The notes under the pieces: generated by a model
What the model saw: only the letters and a program-made list of their open reading frames with translations
Databases searched by the model: none
Told to the model about the DNA's origin: nothing
Position numbers and translations under genes: made by a program
Part shown: positions 11,291 to 30,800 of the stretch, one piece after another
How the letters are laid out: each line of letters opens with the position of its first letter
Position numbering within the stretch: the stretch's first letter is position 1
Source of the DNA: Halichondria panicea
Lineage: Eukaryota; Porifera; Demospongiae; Suberitida; Halichondriidae
Assembly: GCF_963675165.1 (NCBI RefSeq)
Contig: NC_087378.1
Span: 5,885,205-5,949,204 of the forward strand
DNA: 64,000 nt
Direction: 5' to 3'

Positions 11291-12322
11291 CTATGCTTTA
11301 CATATGTGATTACCGTAAGGTATTACATTGTCAGTAATGATAGGCAGGTCAACACAGTAGTTCGGAAAAACATACTCTTTGCTGTGATAATCATCCACCC
11401 AATCCTGAAGCTTTGGTTTTAAGAGTTCTCGATATTCTTGTGGCACTTGTTGCATAAGGTTTTCAGCAAACTGCTTAATTACATCCGTACTGTACAAGCT
11501 TCTAGGGTATAATCTGTGCACTGGGTTGTCTGCAAACACGTCCAAATGAAGTAATGCCTGTCCGGGGAACATTAGGTCAGTTTTTATTACGAGATAGACT
11601 TGAGAGAACCACCAACTAACATGGTCCATGGCCTCGTAGTAAGGCAAAAGATGGCAGATCACATTTCTGTGAAAGGAATTGAAAAGGGCATCAAACCATA
11701 CATGGGGAAGAAATTTTGTGTTGTTAGGATAGTTACAAAACCCCCAATAGTATCTGTGAAATATACTTTCGGTCAAATGCCAAGATACAGCCAGAAGTGG
11801 TTGCACTTCAAGTACAGATCTCTCGTAGTCTCTCCAAGGATTGGCTCCTTGTTCTCTTAAATCACCATATCTCAAAACGACATCATCATCCAGAAATGTG
11901 TAATAAACATAATTCAGTTTTTGGGCCATTATGGTTTTAAACAGTAAATTTCTACCAGTAGTCCAAGTTGTCCTAGGATCGAATAAGTACTGAACGTGTG
12001 GCAGCGAAGTATTGTTACATTCCCTCTTGAAACTCAATACCAGTACGTTACATTGACAACTCCCAGCGTCTCCTAAAACTTCACGAGATGAAAGGTAGTC
12101 ATTGAGACAGCTCTCTGTTTGAATCAAATAAGCAAACTTCTTGGAATTCTGGGGTTCTAATGAAACCTGACAAGAGTTACCTGAGGAGCTTAATAGGGTA
12201 GACTTTTGGAGCTGTTTGAGGCAGTCAGTCACAGTTGTTTTTGGAAGAAATATGATCCATGTGAATAGAAACAGGACTATGACCAAAGAGGCCAACAAAA
12301 TTGACCCTCTGTTTAGCTTCAT
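11291..12322 (-). CDS. Intronless type II membrane protein, glycosyltransferase-like (LDDDV motif)
   Basis: A 343-residue uninterrupted ORF. Residues about 8-27 are a hydrophobic signal anchor (ILLASLVIVLFLFTWIIFLP), typical of Golgi type II enzymes. A hydrophobic strand leading into LDDDV (about residue 143, YYTFLDDDVV) looks like the DxD metal and nucleotide-sugar site of GT-A glycosyltransferases. Aromatic-rich text follows (WHLTESIFHRYYWGFCNYP, WWFSQVYLV), then HLDVFADNPVHRLYPRSLYS. Several NxT/S sequons and cysteines suggest a lumenal domain. I cannot name the family or the sugar. It has no introns, unlike its neighbours, which hints at retroposition or transfer. Lies tail-to-tail with UBL7 (stop codons about 125 bp apart). 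The start at 12322 is supported by the signal anchor beginning directly after it. Confidence 0.65.
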   Translation of the reverse strand: MKLNRGSILLASLVIVLFLFTWIIFLPKTTVTDCLKQLQKSTLLSSSGNSCQVSLEPQNSKKFAYLIQTESCLNDYLSSREVLGDAGSCQCNVLVLSFKRECNNTSLPHVQYLFDPRTTWTTGRNLLFKTIMAQKLNYVYYTFLDDDVVLRYGDLREQGANPWRDYERSVLEVQPLLAVSWHLTESIFHRYYWGFCNYPNNTKFLPHVWFDALFNSFHRNVICHLLPYYEAMDHVSWWFSQVYLVIKTDLMFPGQALLHLDVFADNPVHRLYPRSLYSTDVIKQFAENLMQQVPQEYRELLKPKLQDWVDDYHSKEYVFPNYCVDLPIITDNVIPYGNHICKA

Positions 12323-12570
12323 CCTCTTCAGTTCTATGCTCAGTGCAGTGCAATCATGTAGATCTAGTTATATACATGGGTGTAACCATGCAGGTCACAC
12401 CCATCCATTGTTATCTGAAAAGTTTATCAGTTGCTTCACAAAACTGTATTATTAAACATCACTATAACACCTGAATAACTGCAAATTACAAATTAAGCAT
12501 GCTGCCTGTGCCCACTAACTCCAACATCTCTATTCGACGACTTGACCAAAAAAAGCATTGGGAACAAGAC

Positions 12571-13375
12571 CTACAAAAACATTTGCAATGTGAAAAATTG
12601 CTAGGATTGTTCGGGGGAAAGCACCAAAAAGCATAGAAACAAGAAAGCGGACGAGAGCATAACTCCAATCCGTTACAACATCATTCATATGCATGTACCG
12701 GTATATATATACAGCTAGTGTTGAGGTAGCCTCGATTCCAGGCCGATTAAATACGTATTTTAATCGGCCTTGAATCGAGCCCAGTGTTGAGGTAGATCTA
12801 TAATTTTTGTTATTATTATAATTTATTAGCATCACAATTAATTGACATTAAACCTATTAGAAATTTTAAAAGAGATTATAATTATAGACTGCATGCACTT
12901 TCATTACATGTCATAATACTTCCATATGCATGTCAACATGCATGGTACAATGATCCCCACAAATAATTATCCAAAATCACTGTGTCTGTATTGACTATGC
13001 ATGCATGTATACAATGTATAGGGAAGTAGGATTGGCCGAGAAAACCGCTTAATTACAATGGAACCTCTGTTAACAACCACCTCCGAATAAAGCAGCTGCT
13101 ATATAACGGCCAGGCACCCAGGTCCCAAATGAACAGTTTGTGTACAAAACAACCTCTCAACAAAGACCACCTCTGTATAAAGGCCAAAACATTGTTCCCC
13201 AAAGGTGTCCGTTATAGAGGGGTTCCACTGTATCATAGAAAAACTACCAGCGAATCATGTTGTAACGAATTGGAGTTATGCTACTCGTCCGCTTTCTTGT
13301 TTCTATGGTTTTTGGTGCTTTCCCCCGGCCAATCCTAGCAATTATTTTTTCACATTGTTTGTGGGTCTTGGTATA
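12571..13375. mobile_element. Fold-back element D, copy 1
   Basis: Left arm 12571-12684 (AACATTTGCAATGTGAAAAA ... AACTCCAATCCGTTACAAC) and right arm about 13258-13375, its inverted form (GTTGTAACGAATTGGAGTTA ... GGCCAATCCTAGCAATT). The interior holds unrelated sequence, including a hairpin at 12728-12780 and a diverged AACCTCTGTTAACAACCACC repeat at 13060-13230. The same arms recur at 48311-48853. Confidence 0.75.
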
Positions 13376-14998
13376 AATACACATTTGGTGTCATTGAAGA
13401 AAAGACTCTACTTGTTCGATGATAAATTCTATCTGAGGGGTATTTGATATGATGAGAGAATGTAGTACGTGTCATGTCATATTGAGTTAGAGAATTGAGC
13501 AAATCACTGTAGACCAGGAAAAGCATAATTCAGGCCCAAGGATACTTCCTCGTGGAACCCCAGAAGATACTGGGAGTGTAGAGGTGAGCTAGTGGTGACC
13601 ATTACTATTATGCATGTGACCATTACTATATGGATACCAATTACCATAGAGCTGTTAGGTACTTTTGAAACCATCACATGCATGCAGCCAGATCATTTTT
13701 TTAAGAAGTCTACTTGAGCTATAATTATAGGTACTCAATCAAAAGTATTTAGAAGTCAAGCTGGCATCTTTCTACAACATATAATAGGAAAGCCAAACGT
13801 TGCTGCAAACATGAATCATGCATGCATGTCTCAAGCAGCTAATAAACCCAAACACAAATATCTTATCCTGTAGGTCCAGAACCATTGAGATCGAGCAAAG
13901 TAGGGGAATTGGTCTATAGTTTGAGCTTTTGTCCCTGGACTTAAAAGATTGGGATATTTCCACTCTGTCGGGATTTTGCAGCTCATACCAAATCTCCCAT
14001 GCAGGCTAAACAAAATATAATGCAACATGTTTTGAGTATATCCTATAGTACCTGTGATGCACATTTACACACACGAACCACGTACAAGTTTCTTTTCTCC
14101 AACAATACAGTCCTAATCTAGATATGTCACGAAGTAGATTGTCCCCCCCCCCCTCTCGGAACAAAATATATACTCTGGAGCAGTGTGCTCAACGCATGTG
14201 CATACAACAAAACATATAGTGCTGACCTAGTGCTGGAAAATACGAAATGGTTGGAACACTTCTATGCAGAGAGTACCGTATAACGGGTTTCTAGGGTCTA
14301 AATGTTCGTGGATTAAGCATGTACGTATGAATTTATTATCGCCATGCATGCATGCTGCAAAACGCTGCTATTCCGCGAAAACCATTCCAACAGTCTTTCC
14401 GCAAAGTTTATACCCTCGAAATATACCTGTGGTATAGCAAAGACTTAATTTACACCTGTGGTAGCAAAGACTTAAATGCAGGAAGAACATAGTACGTACC
14501 GCTTCAATCAGTGAGCTAGGGCACTCCGCTACGGAAGTGTCTAGGGGGGGGGGGGCAAGATACTCCGGAGTAACGTGTACAAACTCTAGGGGGGATACCT
14601 TACACAAAACGGGGGGGGGGGGGGGCAAGTTACTCTGGAACAAAGTGTCTGGGGTATACACCCTGCTCCGGAGTAATGTGTCCGGAGGGCAATCTACTGC
14701 GGGTGACAGATCTAGATCCCTTGCAGCCATGATTAGTAATTTATGCCTCTATAAATTATTATATAGAGACGTGTCGTAATCTCCCCGAGCAGTAGGAGCC
14801 TAGAGATATGAGTGTGTGTAAGTGCATGTGTGGAATGAGACGGGTAGCTAATTAACAATGGATTAGACTAACCATAGTCTATTTGCGTTGAGTTCGGCCC
14901 CGGAAGTTATGTGGTTGACAAGTAAAAATGTATGGCAGGGACTTCTACATGGAAAAATGCTGAGTGGAGCTATGTAGATAGGAATCCAATGGTAATCT

Positions 14999-15020
14999 AA
15001 CCCTAACCCTAACCTTAACC
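14999..15020. repeat. Interstitial telomere-like tract
   Basis: CTAACCCTAACCCTAACC followed by TTAACC: three perfect TTAGGG units plus a degenerate one. A shorter tract (CCCTAACCCTAACCC) lies at 19546-19560. Confidence 0.8.
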
Positions 15021-15303
15021 AATTATAAATGGCAATGAAGAAGTATGATAAGGTTGTGACAACTTTATAAAGATCGAACTCAACATAAATGGACGATTAT
15101 ACTGATATTTCTGTCAAGCAAAAAAGCAGTATAATACTCCCATCTCATGTATGCAGCCAACAGGGCACAAAGAACAGTGATGTAATTAACCTCGTTTCTA
15201 TTTTGTTTCAGCAAAAACAACTAGAATTAAACGCAAGCAGCAACCATTTTTCAAAGCTAACAACAGTAGTAAGTTCAGTTAGCTGGTACCACAGTGATGT
15301 GAG

Positions 15304-21583
<6,280 letters not shown>

Positions 21584-21831
21584 GAAGAGGTCCTCCACTA
21601 AGGATTTCCACTTCTTGCTCCATTAAATTTCAGAGTGATTATAAGGGGTCTAATTGGAAAAGATGGTCAAACAAACAAGCCCCCTTTTGGACACAGTAGA
21701 CTACCATTGAATTTGGCGATCATTACCACAAACCAAATACAAAATAATGTAAGGTGAATCACAGATAGTATCTCTACTATCTATGGGTGAATACAACAAT
21801 TGAAAGTGTCATAAAAACTAATGCACACAAA

Positions 21832-24429
21832 CTATTTTCCAATCTTCTTTGACAGTTTTTTCCTAAGTTTTTCAAGCTTTTGGCAACTTTCAGGTTTTTC
21901 TTGTTTTCCTACATAAAGTATAATTACGTACAAAGTGCAGAACTTTTGATGCACCTCACCTCTTCTTCTCCGTGAGTATTTCTCACTATTACAATGGTGA
22001 TTGAGATTCCATAAGTACTCATTTATCACCTCCTTCTCCACTGATGCTAACAGGTTTTCATTGGACACATACTCACGAGCAAATGATTTCTGCAATTAAC
22101 AAACCAGTCAACATGAGTGCAATAAGCATGACTAATGTAATACTTACCTGTACAAAATACTGAATATTAAAGTCTTTGACATATCGTTTTATTGGATATG
22201 AGCTGAAGAGATTGAAACACATTAATCAACAAGTGTAATCAAAAAATTAAGTTGTTACTCACTTTGACTGATACAGTGAGAAACTTGCTGAAGGGAAAAA
22301 TCCAGTCAATACGTTACCAAAGAGGACAACAATTAGAAGAATTACTATTGGCACTAGCTGACAAAGCATGGCCAAGCCACTGTCCGGCTCTTGACGGGAA
22401 TGTGAATGTGACTGTTGTGTGTGTATAGGAGAGAGACATAATTATTATCAAAAATGTGTACCGACAGAGTAACTGTATATGTGCATTGTGGAGACGGTAT
22501 ATTGGATGGCTGCATAGCGTACTTAGTGTACCACTACACTATAATATATATACGTATCAGTTTACATAGCAATAATTCTACAGTTTGTTCAGATAGTTTT
22601 AATGGACCTTTTCGGCTATGAAGTACGTAGCAAATAACTATCTCAGTGTACAAATACAGTGCTTATTATAAGGAGACTATGGTACATGTGGAATGTACAT
22701 GTAGTTGGTGTGTGTGTGTGACTCACCCCATGGCTGTGACCATATCTACTGTGACCTGTCCTTCGTCTGTACACTGTCCTACCAAACGGATCTCGATGGA
22801 CAGAATACGATGGCCCAAAGCCTATAAAAAATAAAAATAACTGATACTCGTACTGTACAAGGCAATGCAGAAGACACCATCGCAGCTCTAGAGCTACTGT
22901 ACATGTTCATTACTTCAATGTACAATTATAATTATTATGTGTAAAGTGCCCCCCTCCCCCAAAAGTCCAGTCCATAAGATACCTCTAGCTTAAAGCTCCT
23001 ATATACCTTAAAACTCCTTTATAATAGCTAAAGAATCGATCTAGGGCTTATGATGTGTACCATTTCCAAAGAAAGAGTCTCCAAAGAACATTCTGAACAT
23101 CTGATCAGCATCAATGTCTGGCTCAGCGTATGCATTGGTCGCCCTCAGCCCATCCTCTCCAAACCTGTCATAATCGTTTCTCTTGTCTTTGTCACTGAGA
23201 ACTGCATACGCCTTGCTCACAGCTGCACAAGGAGGAGTATCTTTTTACAGTGTGCAATTTAGGTAATAGAGGAAAGGAGAGTTTGTAACTTAGGACTTTT
23301 ACAGATCCCTAGAACCTTAATTCACACTGAAACAAAGTTTTATGGAAAAATTGAAAACCTTGTACATTACTAACTGAGAGAGGTACAGTACATAACATAA
23401 TTATAAATCATGTAGGACTATTGAGTTCTGAAGTAGAGCTAGTGTGTTCACACTGTACTGAATAGCAACGACAATGTTAAAATGATGTACAGAGCAAGTG
23501 AAAACACACCTTTGAAAGCATCATCAGCTTTAGGAGCATTGTTCTTGTCGGGATGGAGCTGCAGTGCCAGGCGTTTGTACTGCTTCTTAATCTCAGCTTC
23601 AGTGGCAGTTTTAGGCACCTCCAGAATCTCATAGTAGTCATGGCAGACAAGCACTCTAGATTCAAGTCAGAAATTGAGCATGGGTCTATACCGTATAGCG
23701 GGAAATTTTCGCGGGTGCAAATTTTCGGTATTTGGCTTCAGAGCCCTCAGCATAAATTTTCGTGGGTTCTAATATTCGTGTTTCAATGCCAGTTTATCCC
23801 AGTTTTAATTTTCGCGTTAACTACTCTGCCCTCGAAAAACGCGAAATTTTGCAACTCAAGAAAATTTCCCGCTATACGGAGATCCTGGCTTCTATGTAAA
23901 CAATTTCCTAGTGTACTTCAGTTATTACGTATAATATAGGGACTTTTTGGTCACACCTTTTCACAGCCTTGGCTTGCTCTGGAGTGTAGCTCTCTTTAGA
24001 CGTTTTTGGTTCTTCTTCCTTGGGTTTACTGGATTCTTCCTTGGGAGGAGGAGTGGAGTCTGAGGGAGGGGCCGGCTTAGACGGGGTCGACCCTTCTGAG
24101 CTCTGTAGCTTGTTTAGAAATTCTGCAGGAAGTTTAGCACAAGCAGAAATGTGAAGTAGACTCAGAAACGATTGAGCATTACATTAGCGCCGTGCTGGGG
24201 TATGCTACATTGTAGATCTACTGTTTGTGCTATCTAAACCCATGTACTTGCTTCCAAGCAAAAGAAAACCATGGCAACGTCTACTGTACCCACCTTTAGT
24301 ATATTCGGTCGGGCACAGTTTGAGTGACTTGCTTGCCAGCCTCTCCGCCTCCTCTGTCTTGCCCTCCTGTAGGGCCACCTTAGCCTTGCCCAGCCACTGA
24401 AGGGCAGCATTCTTATTGGCTGCCTCCAT
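21832..24429 (-). CDS. DNAJB14: DNAJB12/DNAJB14-type ER membrane J-domain co-chaperone
   Basis: Nine exons: 24294-24429, 23957-24122, 23510-23655, 23061-23222, 22727-22821, 22263-22411, 22148-22202, 21960-22089, 21832-21908. All GT-AG, phase unbroken, 371 codons plus stop, the usual length for the family. Order: N-terminal helical segment ([15 protein letters not shown]), Pro/Lys-rich linker, J domain with [11 protein letters not shown] and the essential HPD ([11 protein letters not shown]) at about residue 138, Gly/Phe-poor linker with [13 protein letters not shown], His/Arg-rich stretch, one transmembrane segment ([20 protein letters not shown]), then the DUF1977-like C-terminus to KKLSKKIGK. 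Family members recruit HSP70 to the cytosolic face of the ER for degradation of membrane proteins. I cannot separate DNAJB12 from DNAJB14. A family A MITE lies in intron 2. Confidence 0.93.
23689..23880. mobile_element. MITE, family A copy in DNAJB intron 2
   Basis: Starts TACCGTATAGCGGGAAATTT and ends AAAATTTCCCGCTATACGG. The interior is TTTTCGCG-rich. Confidence 0.85.
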
Positions 24430-24813
24430 GGATATCTGTATAGAGGGGAAGTACAGTAATCACAAGCCGACAATTAAGCGTCTGATATTGCATCAGACTT
24501 TTAACACACACAATAATCATGTACCCCATGCCCGCGCCTAGTCACAGAAAATTGTCCAGGCATAAGAACATAATTACCTCTTATTAAGTGTCAGTCTAAG
24601 AATATAGCAAAGGCCTAGACTAGACGTATTGTTACAGTAGACACAGTATAGACGTAGCTTAGTTCTCTAGCTCTAGCTAGCTAGCTCTAGCTCTATGGAT
24701 ATGACTTTCTACTGCTTTCTTGAACTCTGAACCCAGTTAATCTGAATGGACATTATTTGAAGAAATTCAACAAAGCGACTGAGGGGGAAATTCAAAAATC
24801 ATAAGAGCTCAGA
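24430..24813. promoter_or_regulatory. Head-to-head region between DNAJB-like gene and CCDC138
   Basis: 384 bp between divergent ATGs. Contains repeated AGCTAGCTAGCTCTAGCTCT text at about 24672-24695. No gene or recognisable core promoter element seen; a shared promoter is inferred from the arrangement. Confidence 0.35.
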
Positions 24814-27800
24814 ATGTCCAAGAACAATGGGAAAAGAATTGTATGGGTCAGGCAAGAAGACTCCCCTTCTCCCGAACCAGTGGAGCAAATGGTTTTATCC
24901 GAACTCGTGAAGATTCGAGATCAGCTAAAAGTACAATAGATCTAGCATCGGCACCATGTACCGTACAGCGAGTAATTTCTGGTGGTCAAAACATTCGTGG
25001 TTGAGCAATGTTTAGTCATTTGTGGGTTATAATTTCGTGGTTGCTGCTTGCATTGTAGGTAAAGGTAGTCAAGTTCGCTTCATTCGCGGGTAAAATATTC
25101 GTGCTCATTGTTTCAACCATGAACATTTTGAGCGCTGAAATTTACGCACTAATAGGGTATCACATGTACTGTAGTGGGTGTGACCCGAGCTGCTTATAGT
25201 TATTGTGATGTATTTATGTTGTATTATCGTTTGTTTCCTTAGTAGGCACACACATGTAATCATAGTACAGTACACTTTAGGTAGAGATTCCCAATTTTTA
25301 AAGTGTAGATATTAACCCCCTCAACAACATAATTAGTTTGTTGTTTACTGCACACACTGACAGTGTAGTCTCGTTCTCTGGCATTCCTTTTTTCTTGTTG
25401 TAGTCATAATTATATAGACTACATAATTATATGTTGTAGTCGGTATTATATTTGGCGAATGAGAGGTAACAAAAAAAAGAGGCAGCAAAGAAAGAAATAG
25501 GCGTAACTCGATCCAATTAATGCAGTTCTTAGTGGCAAAGAACAGAAAAAGGAGAGCCTGTGTAGAGGCTTATACACAGTGTACAATAATTATTACATGT
25601 ATACCGTATAACTGGATTAATATTTACCAAAGATCGCCTAATTTAAAACCACCAAATTAAAGTTTTCCGGTGGACACAACGTCACTGCTGTAGTAGCCAC
25701 GCCTGAGACGCCAACTTAAAAACCGCCAAGTCGGTTCAAATGGCTCATTCGCCAAATATAATACCCGCACACAAATCAATCACTTTACCCCAGCTAAACG
25801 TATTTTGTAAGAGCTCTTCGTGTGCAGGTGCAGCTGTCTTGTGTTGCCGAGCGAGAGACTGCCCTGAGGGAGAGAGAAGAGAGGATGAATGAGTTGGAGG
25901 GTCTATTGGCCAGCACTCAGGAATCACTCACACACTACATTGAGCAAGAGGTCCAACGAAGACTCAAGGTGTGCGTGTGGGGGTTGGGATTAAGTGTCAT
26001 TAATGTATATGTGGATGCAATCCCTCTATTAAGTATTTCTACCCGTACTCATCTACATGTAAGTTAAAGTATTACAATTGTGTTTTATCTGTGAATTAAG
26101 CTACTGTACCAGTTACTAGTGCACACACCGACTTTCTTTAACCCAGCTGAGTGTCATAATTACATATACATGTATATACATTATTGATAAATTCCACCTC
26201 AATAGTTGGTATGTACTGTAATCATGCAGGAATACCAGAAGGAAATGGAGAAAATGGAACAAAATTTTCAGCTGAAGGTCAAAGAGAATCAACGACTGAA
26301 AAGCTCTTTTGAGACGATTCGAACAGCGAATAAAAATATGAAGCAACAAGTACGTAAGTCGTAAATGTAGTACATTTATACTAAGCACGTGCATACATAA
26401 CGTTAACTTTGATAGTTGACAGAGAGTGTATGGTCCCATCTGTGTGTGCCCTCAAGATTTGCACATTATTATTATACTTGTTGCATTTCTGCCATGATAT
26501 CTCAACGCCCATTATATTGCAGATGGATACCCTGAAGACTGAGAAAGATCGTCTAGTGAGCCAGCTGTCTAGTACGCAGGGTCGACTGAGGAGCGTACAG
26601 AGGAAGGTGGAGCACAGCCATAGACTGAGGACTACTCCTCAACCCAATCAGGTATACATATAGTCAGTACATGATTGAATGTTTACATTCTGCGTCTGGA
26701 TGGTGAATTTGTCATCAATAGCTGTATTTGTAGCTTTAACATGGTGGTGGCGGTGTTGGCATAGATTTGGACCCAGGAAAGGGCGACAGCAACCTTGGTT
26801 TGGTACATGAAACTCCTTCTCTAGCTCCCATTGCACTGTGCATGCCATAAATCCTATACAACATTTGAGTGGTGACGTGTACATATAACAGCAGTATGTT
26901 TACAATGTATACATGTAACTATAATTGTCAACCACAGGTGTCTGTCAGTACCCAAACGTTACCATGGAGTTCCCCACTCTCCACCCCCTCCACAATTGTG
27001 TCTATCCAAGTCACCTCCCTGCTCATGACACTGGTCACTGAGGCACTCTCCAACCCTGATAAGTTGAAGCCTCCAGTCAAGAAGCTTCTTCAGCTCTCCT
27101 CTCAGTTGTTGCCCTCACTGGACCCTAGTCTGGAGCTGCCCTGCGTTCAGTTTCTCTATTGTGTGCTCATGCAGACCAGCAAGCAAGAGGTATCGTGTTT
27201 GTAATTATTGAGCGTTTATCGTTTCTGTAATAGTGTACAGTCAGGTGTAAACTTAATATTATGGCAAATTTATAGGAGTATGAGAGTGTCACTTTAATGA
27301 GCTAATGTGTAGGCTTACATGGACGATTGCATTTGTCTAACAGTTTCTCATAACGAGGGTTACAAGTGTCAATGTATTCCACCATATCAGTTGGAAGCTC
27401 ATGAATAGGAATAGGTTTCTCGTCCATTGAAGGACTTTTGATAAACCCCGTCGATTCTTGAAATGAGTCGAAATAGGACTCCCATTCTTTCACTGGCATT
27501 CTTGTATCTAGTTTTCCCTCCTCCCACGCGATCATGTGTGGTTCAAAAGGAATGTCGATTGCTTCACAGTACAATCTCATCATTTGGTCAGGGTCAGCCA
27601 GTATATCGTCTGTGCTAAACACGATAGCATTCTTACCCAGTGTCTCTGTGAGATACTCATACAAAGCGTATAGCTCCAATAGTCCTTTTACTTTCTCTAT
27701 TGCAACCCCCTTTTTATAAAGCTTAAATTGTGAATAAATAACCTTTGTTGGATCACGTATTAGAAACGTGTGGGTGACCTTGGGATCGCTTAGTTGCTGC

Positions 27801-30800
27801 AAAAGTTGAGGAAATTGTTCAGAGTCTTTGGGGGGCAAATGTTTTGCCATCTCTTTAGCAAACAGTACATCCACACCAGGGTAATCCTGGAGTATTTTCT
27901 GACAAACTACAGAGTATGAAGGCTCACAGAACAAAAAATCGGGCTCTCTTTGATAGGGCCACTCCAGAAGCGCAGCAGGTGGATTGGGGGCAAAGTAGTA
28001 GGGACTGATGAACCATTCAAGGCAGCCTTTGACAGTAGTGTTCTTGAGTGTTGTAATAGACCTGTAGACTGCAGTGGACACACTTCTTGGTGCTGTCCAC
28101 AGAATAACTGTTCTAGTCATTGCTAAACAACACATGTTGTGGAAACCACTCCTTTTAATTAATAATAGGCCCACTCTAATAGAACCTAAGGTCACTAATT
28201 GGATTTCCTCTTATAGACTACTTCAAGCCTAGTTTTAATGCCTGTAGGCTTAAAACGTTATTGCAGGGTGGTAAAATTTTATTTTCACTGATTTTGCTCA
28301 GAAGTAAATACATGTACACGTACATGCCAGCTATGCGTTGACCTCGATAAAAAGCCACTCATGGTATCGAGGTTAACAAGAGCACTGACTTGTACTTGTA
28401 TCTCTGCTTCTGAGCAAAATTAGCATTTGACCCCCCTAAAAGATTTAAGCCAACAGGCACTAAAAACTAGGCTAGGAGAAATCAATTATTGACCTTAATT
28501 AGCTAAGGTAAAGTGGTTCCAGCCTCCTATGACTCTAATAATATATGCTACATTCTAATTAACTACTCAGTCTGGAGTGCAATGATATGCATATTCATCA
28601 CTCTGATCAGCCTCGATCCCAGGCCGCACTTCCTTGAAGCCTTCTGAATAGAATGGAGCTGAAGTGTCGCCAAACAATCACACTAACAGGTCCTTCAACT
28701 TTTGAAGTCAAACCGTTACAGTCTACAGCAACCAGAGCCACTAGCTACAGTGCATCCAGACAAATTTTGCTTTATCAAAAGATTGTATTTAAGCTTGACT
28801 CTGTGTAATTTTTGTACCTTAGCCGTTAGATCTTCTTCAAATCTCTCCCTAACCGAAATGGCACCAATTTTGAGCACTGCGGAGGATATGTAGATATGTA
28901 AGCAACATCGAACCTTTCATAAGATAGCCAAACTATCTATAGATGTTGAGAGATTTGCTCTTGCTTCTACTAAGTCTAGCCTATAGTTTTGTAAGCTTAG
29001 AGCTTTATATTTCAGGGGTGCATAGGTGCCAGCTGTCCCTAATTTAGCACTCCTGTCCCTTGTCTCGCACGGTCTGGAAGCTGCTCTTTATCTTCGGTAT
29101 CCCAGACTCTCTTAAGGTTTTCTGCTCCTGAGCTAGCTGCTCCCGGCAGCAATAAAGCACAGGAAGACTGAAACTATGTAGAATATTGTACAGAAACAGT
29201 TTTACGCAGGAGAACTTAGCTAGCCAGTCCAATATGTGGGCAGTAGTCTGCAAGAGAAGAAAGCCAATTAGTGGCTAAGGCCAAGTAATTCCAGCCTTTT
29301 CTGCTCTTCATTCACTCAACTTTCATGTGCTTTTATCTCTCTATGTACGTGGAATCTATACACTCAGACTGTATAAATTATGTATAATTATGTTGTCCCC
29401 TGCAGAAATCCCAACTTACAACGACACTGAGGAGGATTACTGAGCAACTTTATCAACAAAATGTAAAAAAACAATATTTAAATTTACCCAAGTGAGAGTA
29501 CATGCATGGACCTTTAATATACCGTATGTACATGTATACATAATTTATATATACACATTTAACTCCTATGTACAGGTGTGTAGGTTTTATAGGAGCAGTG
29601 ATTTGATTGTCCTTACATTCTCCATGCTTGCTATTCTAATCACCGCATCTCAAGGTTAGACATTTGTGGTACTGTATACGTATACACTAAGTAAGTGTGT
29701 AGCTTCACATCCCTACACTGCAGGCGATTCACGTACACCTTTACGTTCATCACTTTTCAGTTGATGTGGTCTGTGAAGTATTGCACAAGTTGAAGGACAC
29801 TCTATCAGAAAGTGGACAGGTTATAACCGTATTTGTATAGCCTACAGTACTATAATGGTGGCTATTTCACAGGAAAGTAGATCTTCCTGCTGTTATCTTG
29901 AAGTACATGAACATGTTGAAGCTAAAAGTCACTTGTTCATAAGTAGTCTTAGCAGTTAGCAAACTATTTGTTGTTACATGTTATGGTGCCAAACTTCAAA
30001 TCAGTGCAGGGAGCTGTTTTTGACAAACTCTGGTGTTGAGCAGCTGGTGACTCTAGCCCACCCCGTTAATAAAGTGACTGTTACCCTCATTGTGGACATA
30101 CTATTGCAGCTGTCCGTGGAGTCATGTTAGTGTTACCTGAGGACATGTACAGTTTTGTATTTACTCAAGAGCTGCATGGTTAATAGAAATGAGAGTGCAT
30201 AGCTTACTCCTTAGTCCATACCGTATAGCGTGTAATTTTCGTGGGGTAAAATATTGGTTATTTTCGTGGGCAAGCTGACCTCCACGAAAATTTCCCCCAC
30301 GAAAACTTAGGCGGCATGGCTTACCAGAACGCATGCAATGCAGTGCAGTCAAACGACTTCAAACTAAATTTTTTACTCACCAAAATCACTGTTTTCGAGT
30401 TGAACCCCCCACGAAAATTACCCGCTATACGGTAGTACTTAAGATGTCCACTCAGTGTGGTTAAGGCATGCCCAATAGCACGATATGCAAGTGATCATAT
30501 CTTTGAGATAGTTTCATATGAATCAATAAAATTTTGTAGGAATGTAGTCTCATAAAGAAGCTACATGCTGAACAAATGTGTAGGTCATGTGACCTTTTAG
30601 GGTGGTGTTACAGTGTAATTAACCTTAATTGAAAATCCGGAATTTGTGCAGCGTTTGCAGGCACGCATAAATCTGGGAAACTGTTGTTTTTTTCTATTTA
30701 AAGCCCCCTTATTATATATGCGTATTTAAAGTATCCGCTGAACTAAAAATGCTGGACAATTTTTCCAGGCACCACAAGAAAGATAAAATGAAAATCTTTT

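Larger units (their letters stand above)
12323..15303. other. Intergenic region, repeats only
   Basis: Holds fold-back element D, a CCTCGATTCCAGGCCGATTA hairpin (12728-12780), a partial family A MITE (14275-14432), G-homopolymer runs at 14547-14557 and 14611-14625, and an interstitial CTAACCCTAACCCTAACC tract at 14999-15016. I see no convincing gene. A minus-strand open frame at 14498-14728 is built largely from the C-runs and an imperfect tandem repeat. Confidence 0.6.

Noticed and set aside
14368..14730. 120-codon minus-strand frame, MAARDLDLSPAVDC onward
   Set aside because: Depends on two C-homopolymer runs and an imperfect ACTCCGGAGTA-type tandem repeat. No domain, no conserved continuation.
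28200..29400. Extra CCDC138 exons between the nested gene and 29406
   Set aside because: The 84-codon exon ending at 27189 joins 29406 in phase, and the stretch 29043-29110 gives no frame that fits the family.
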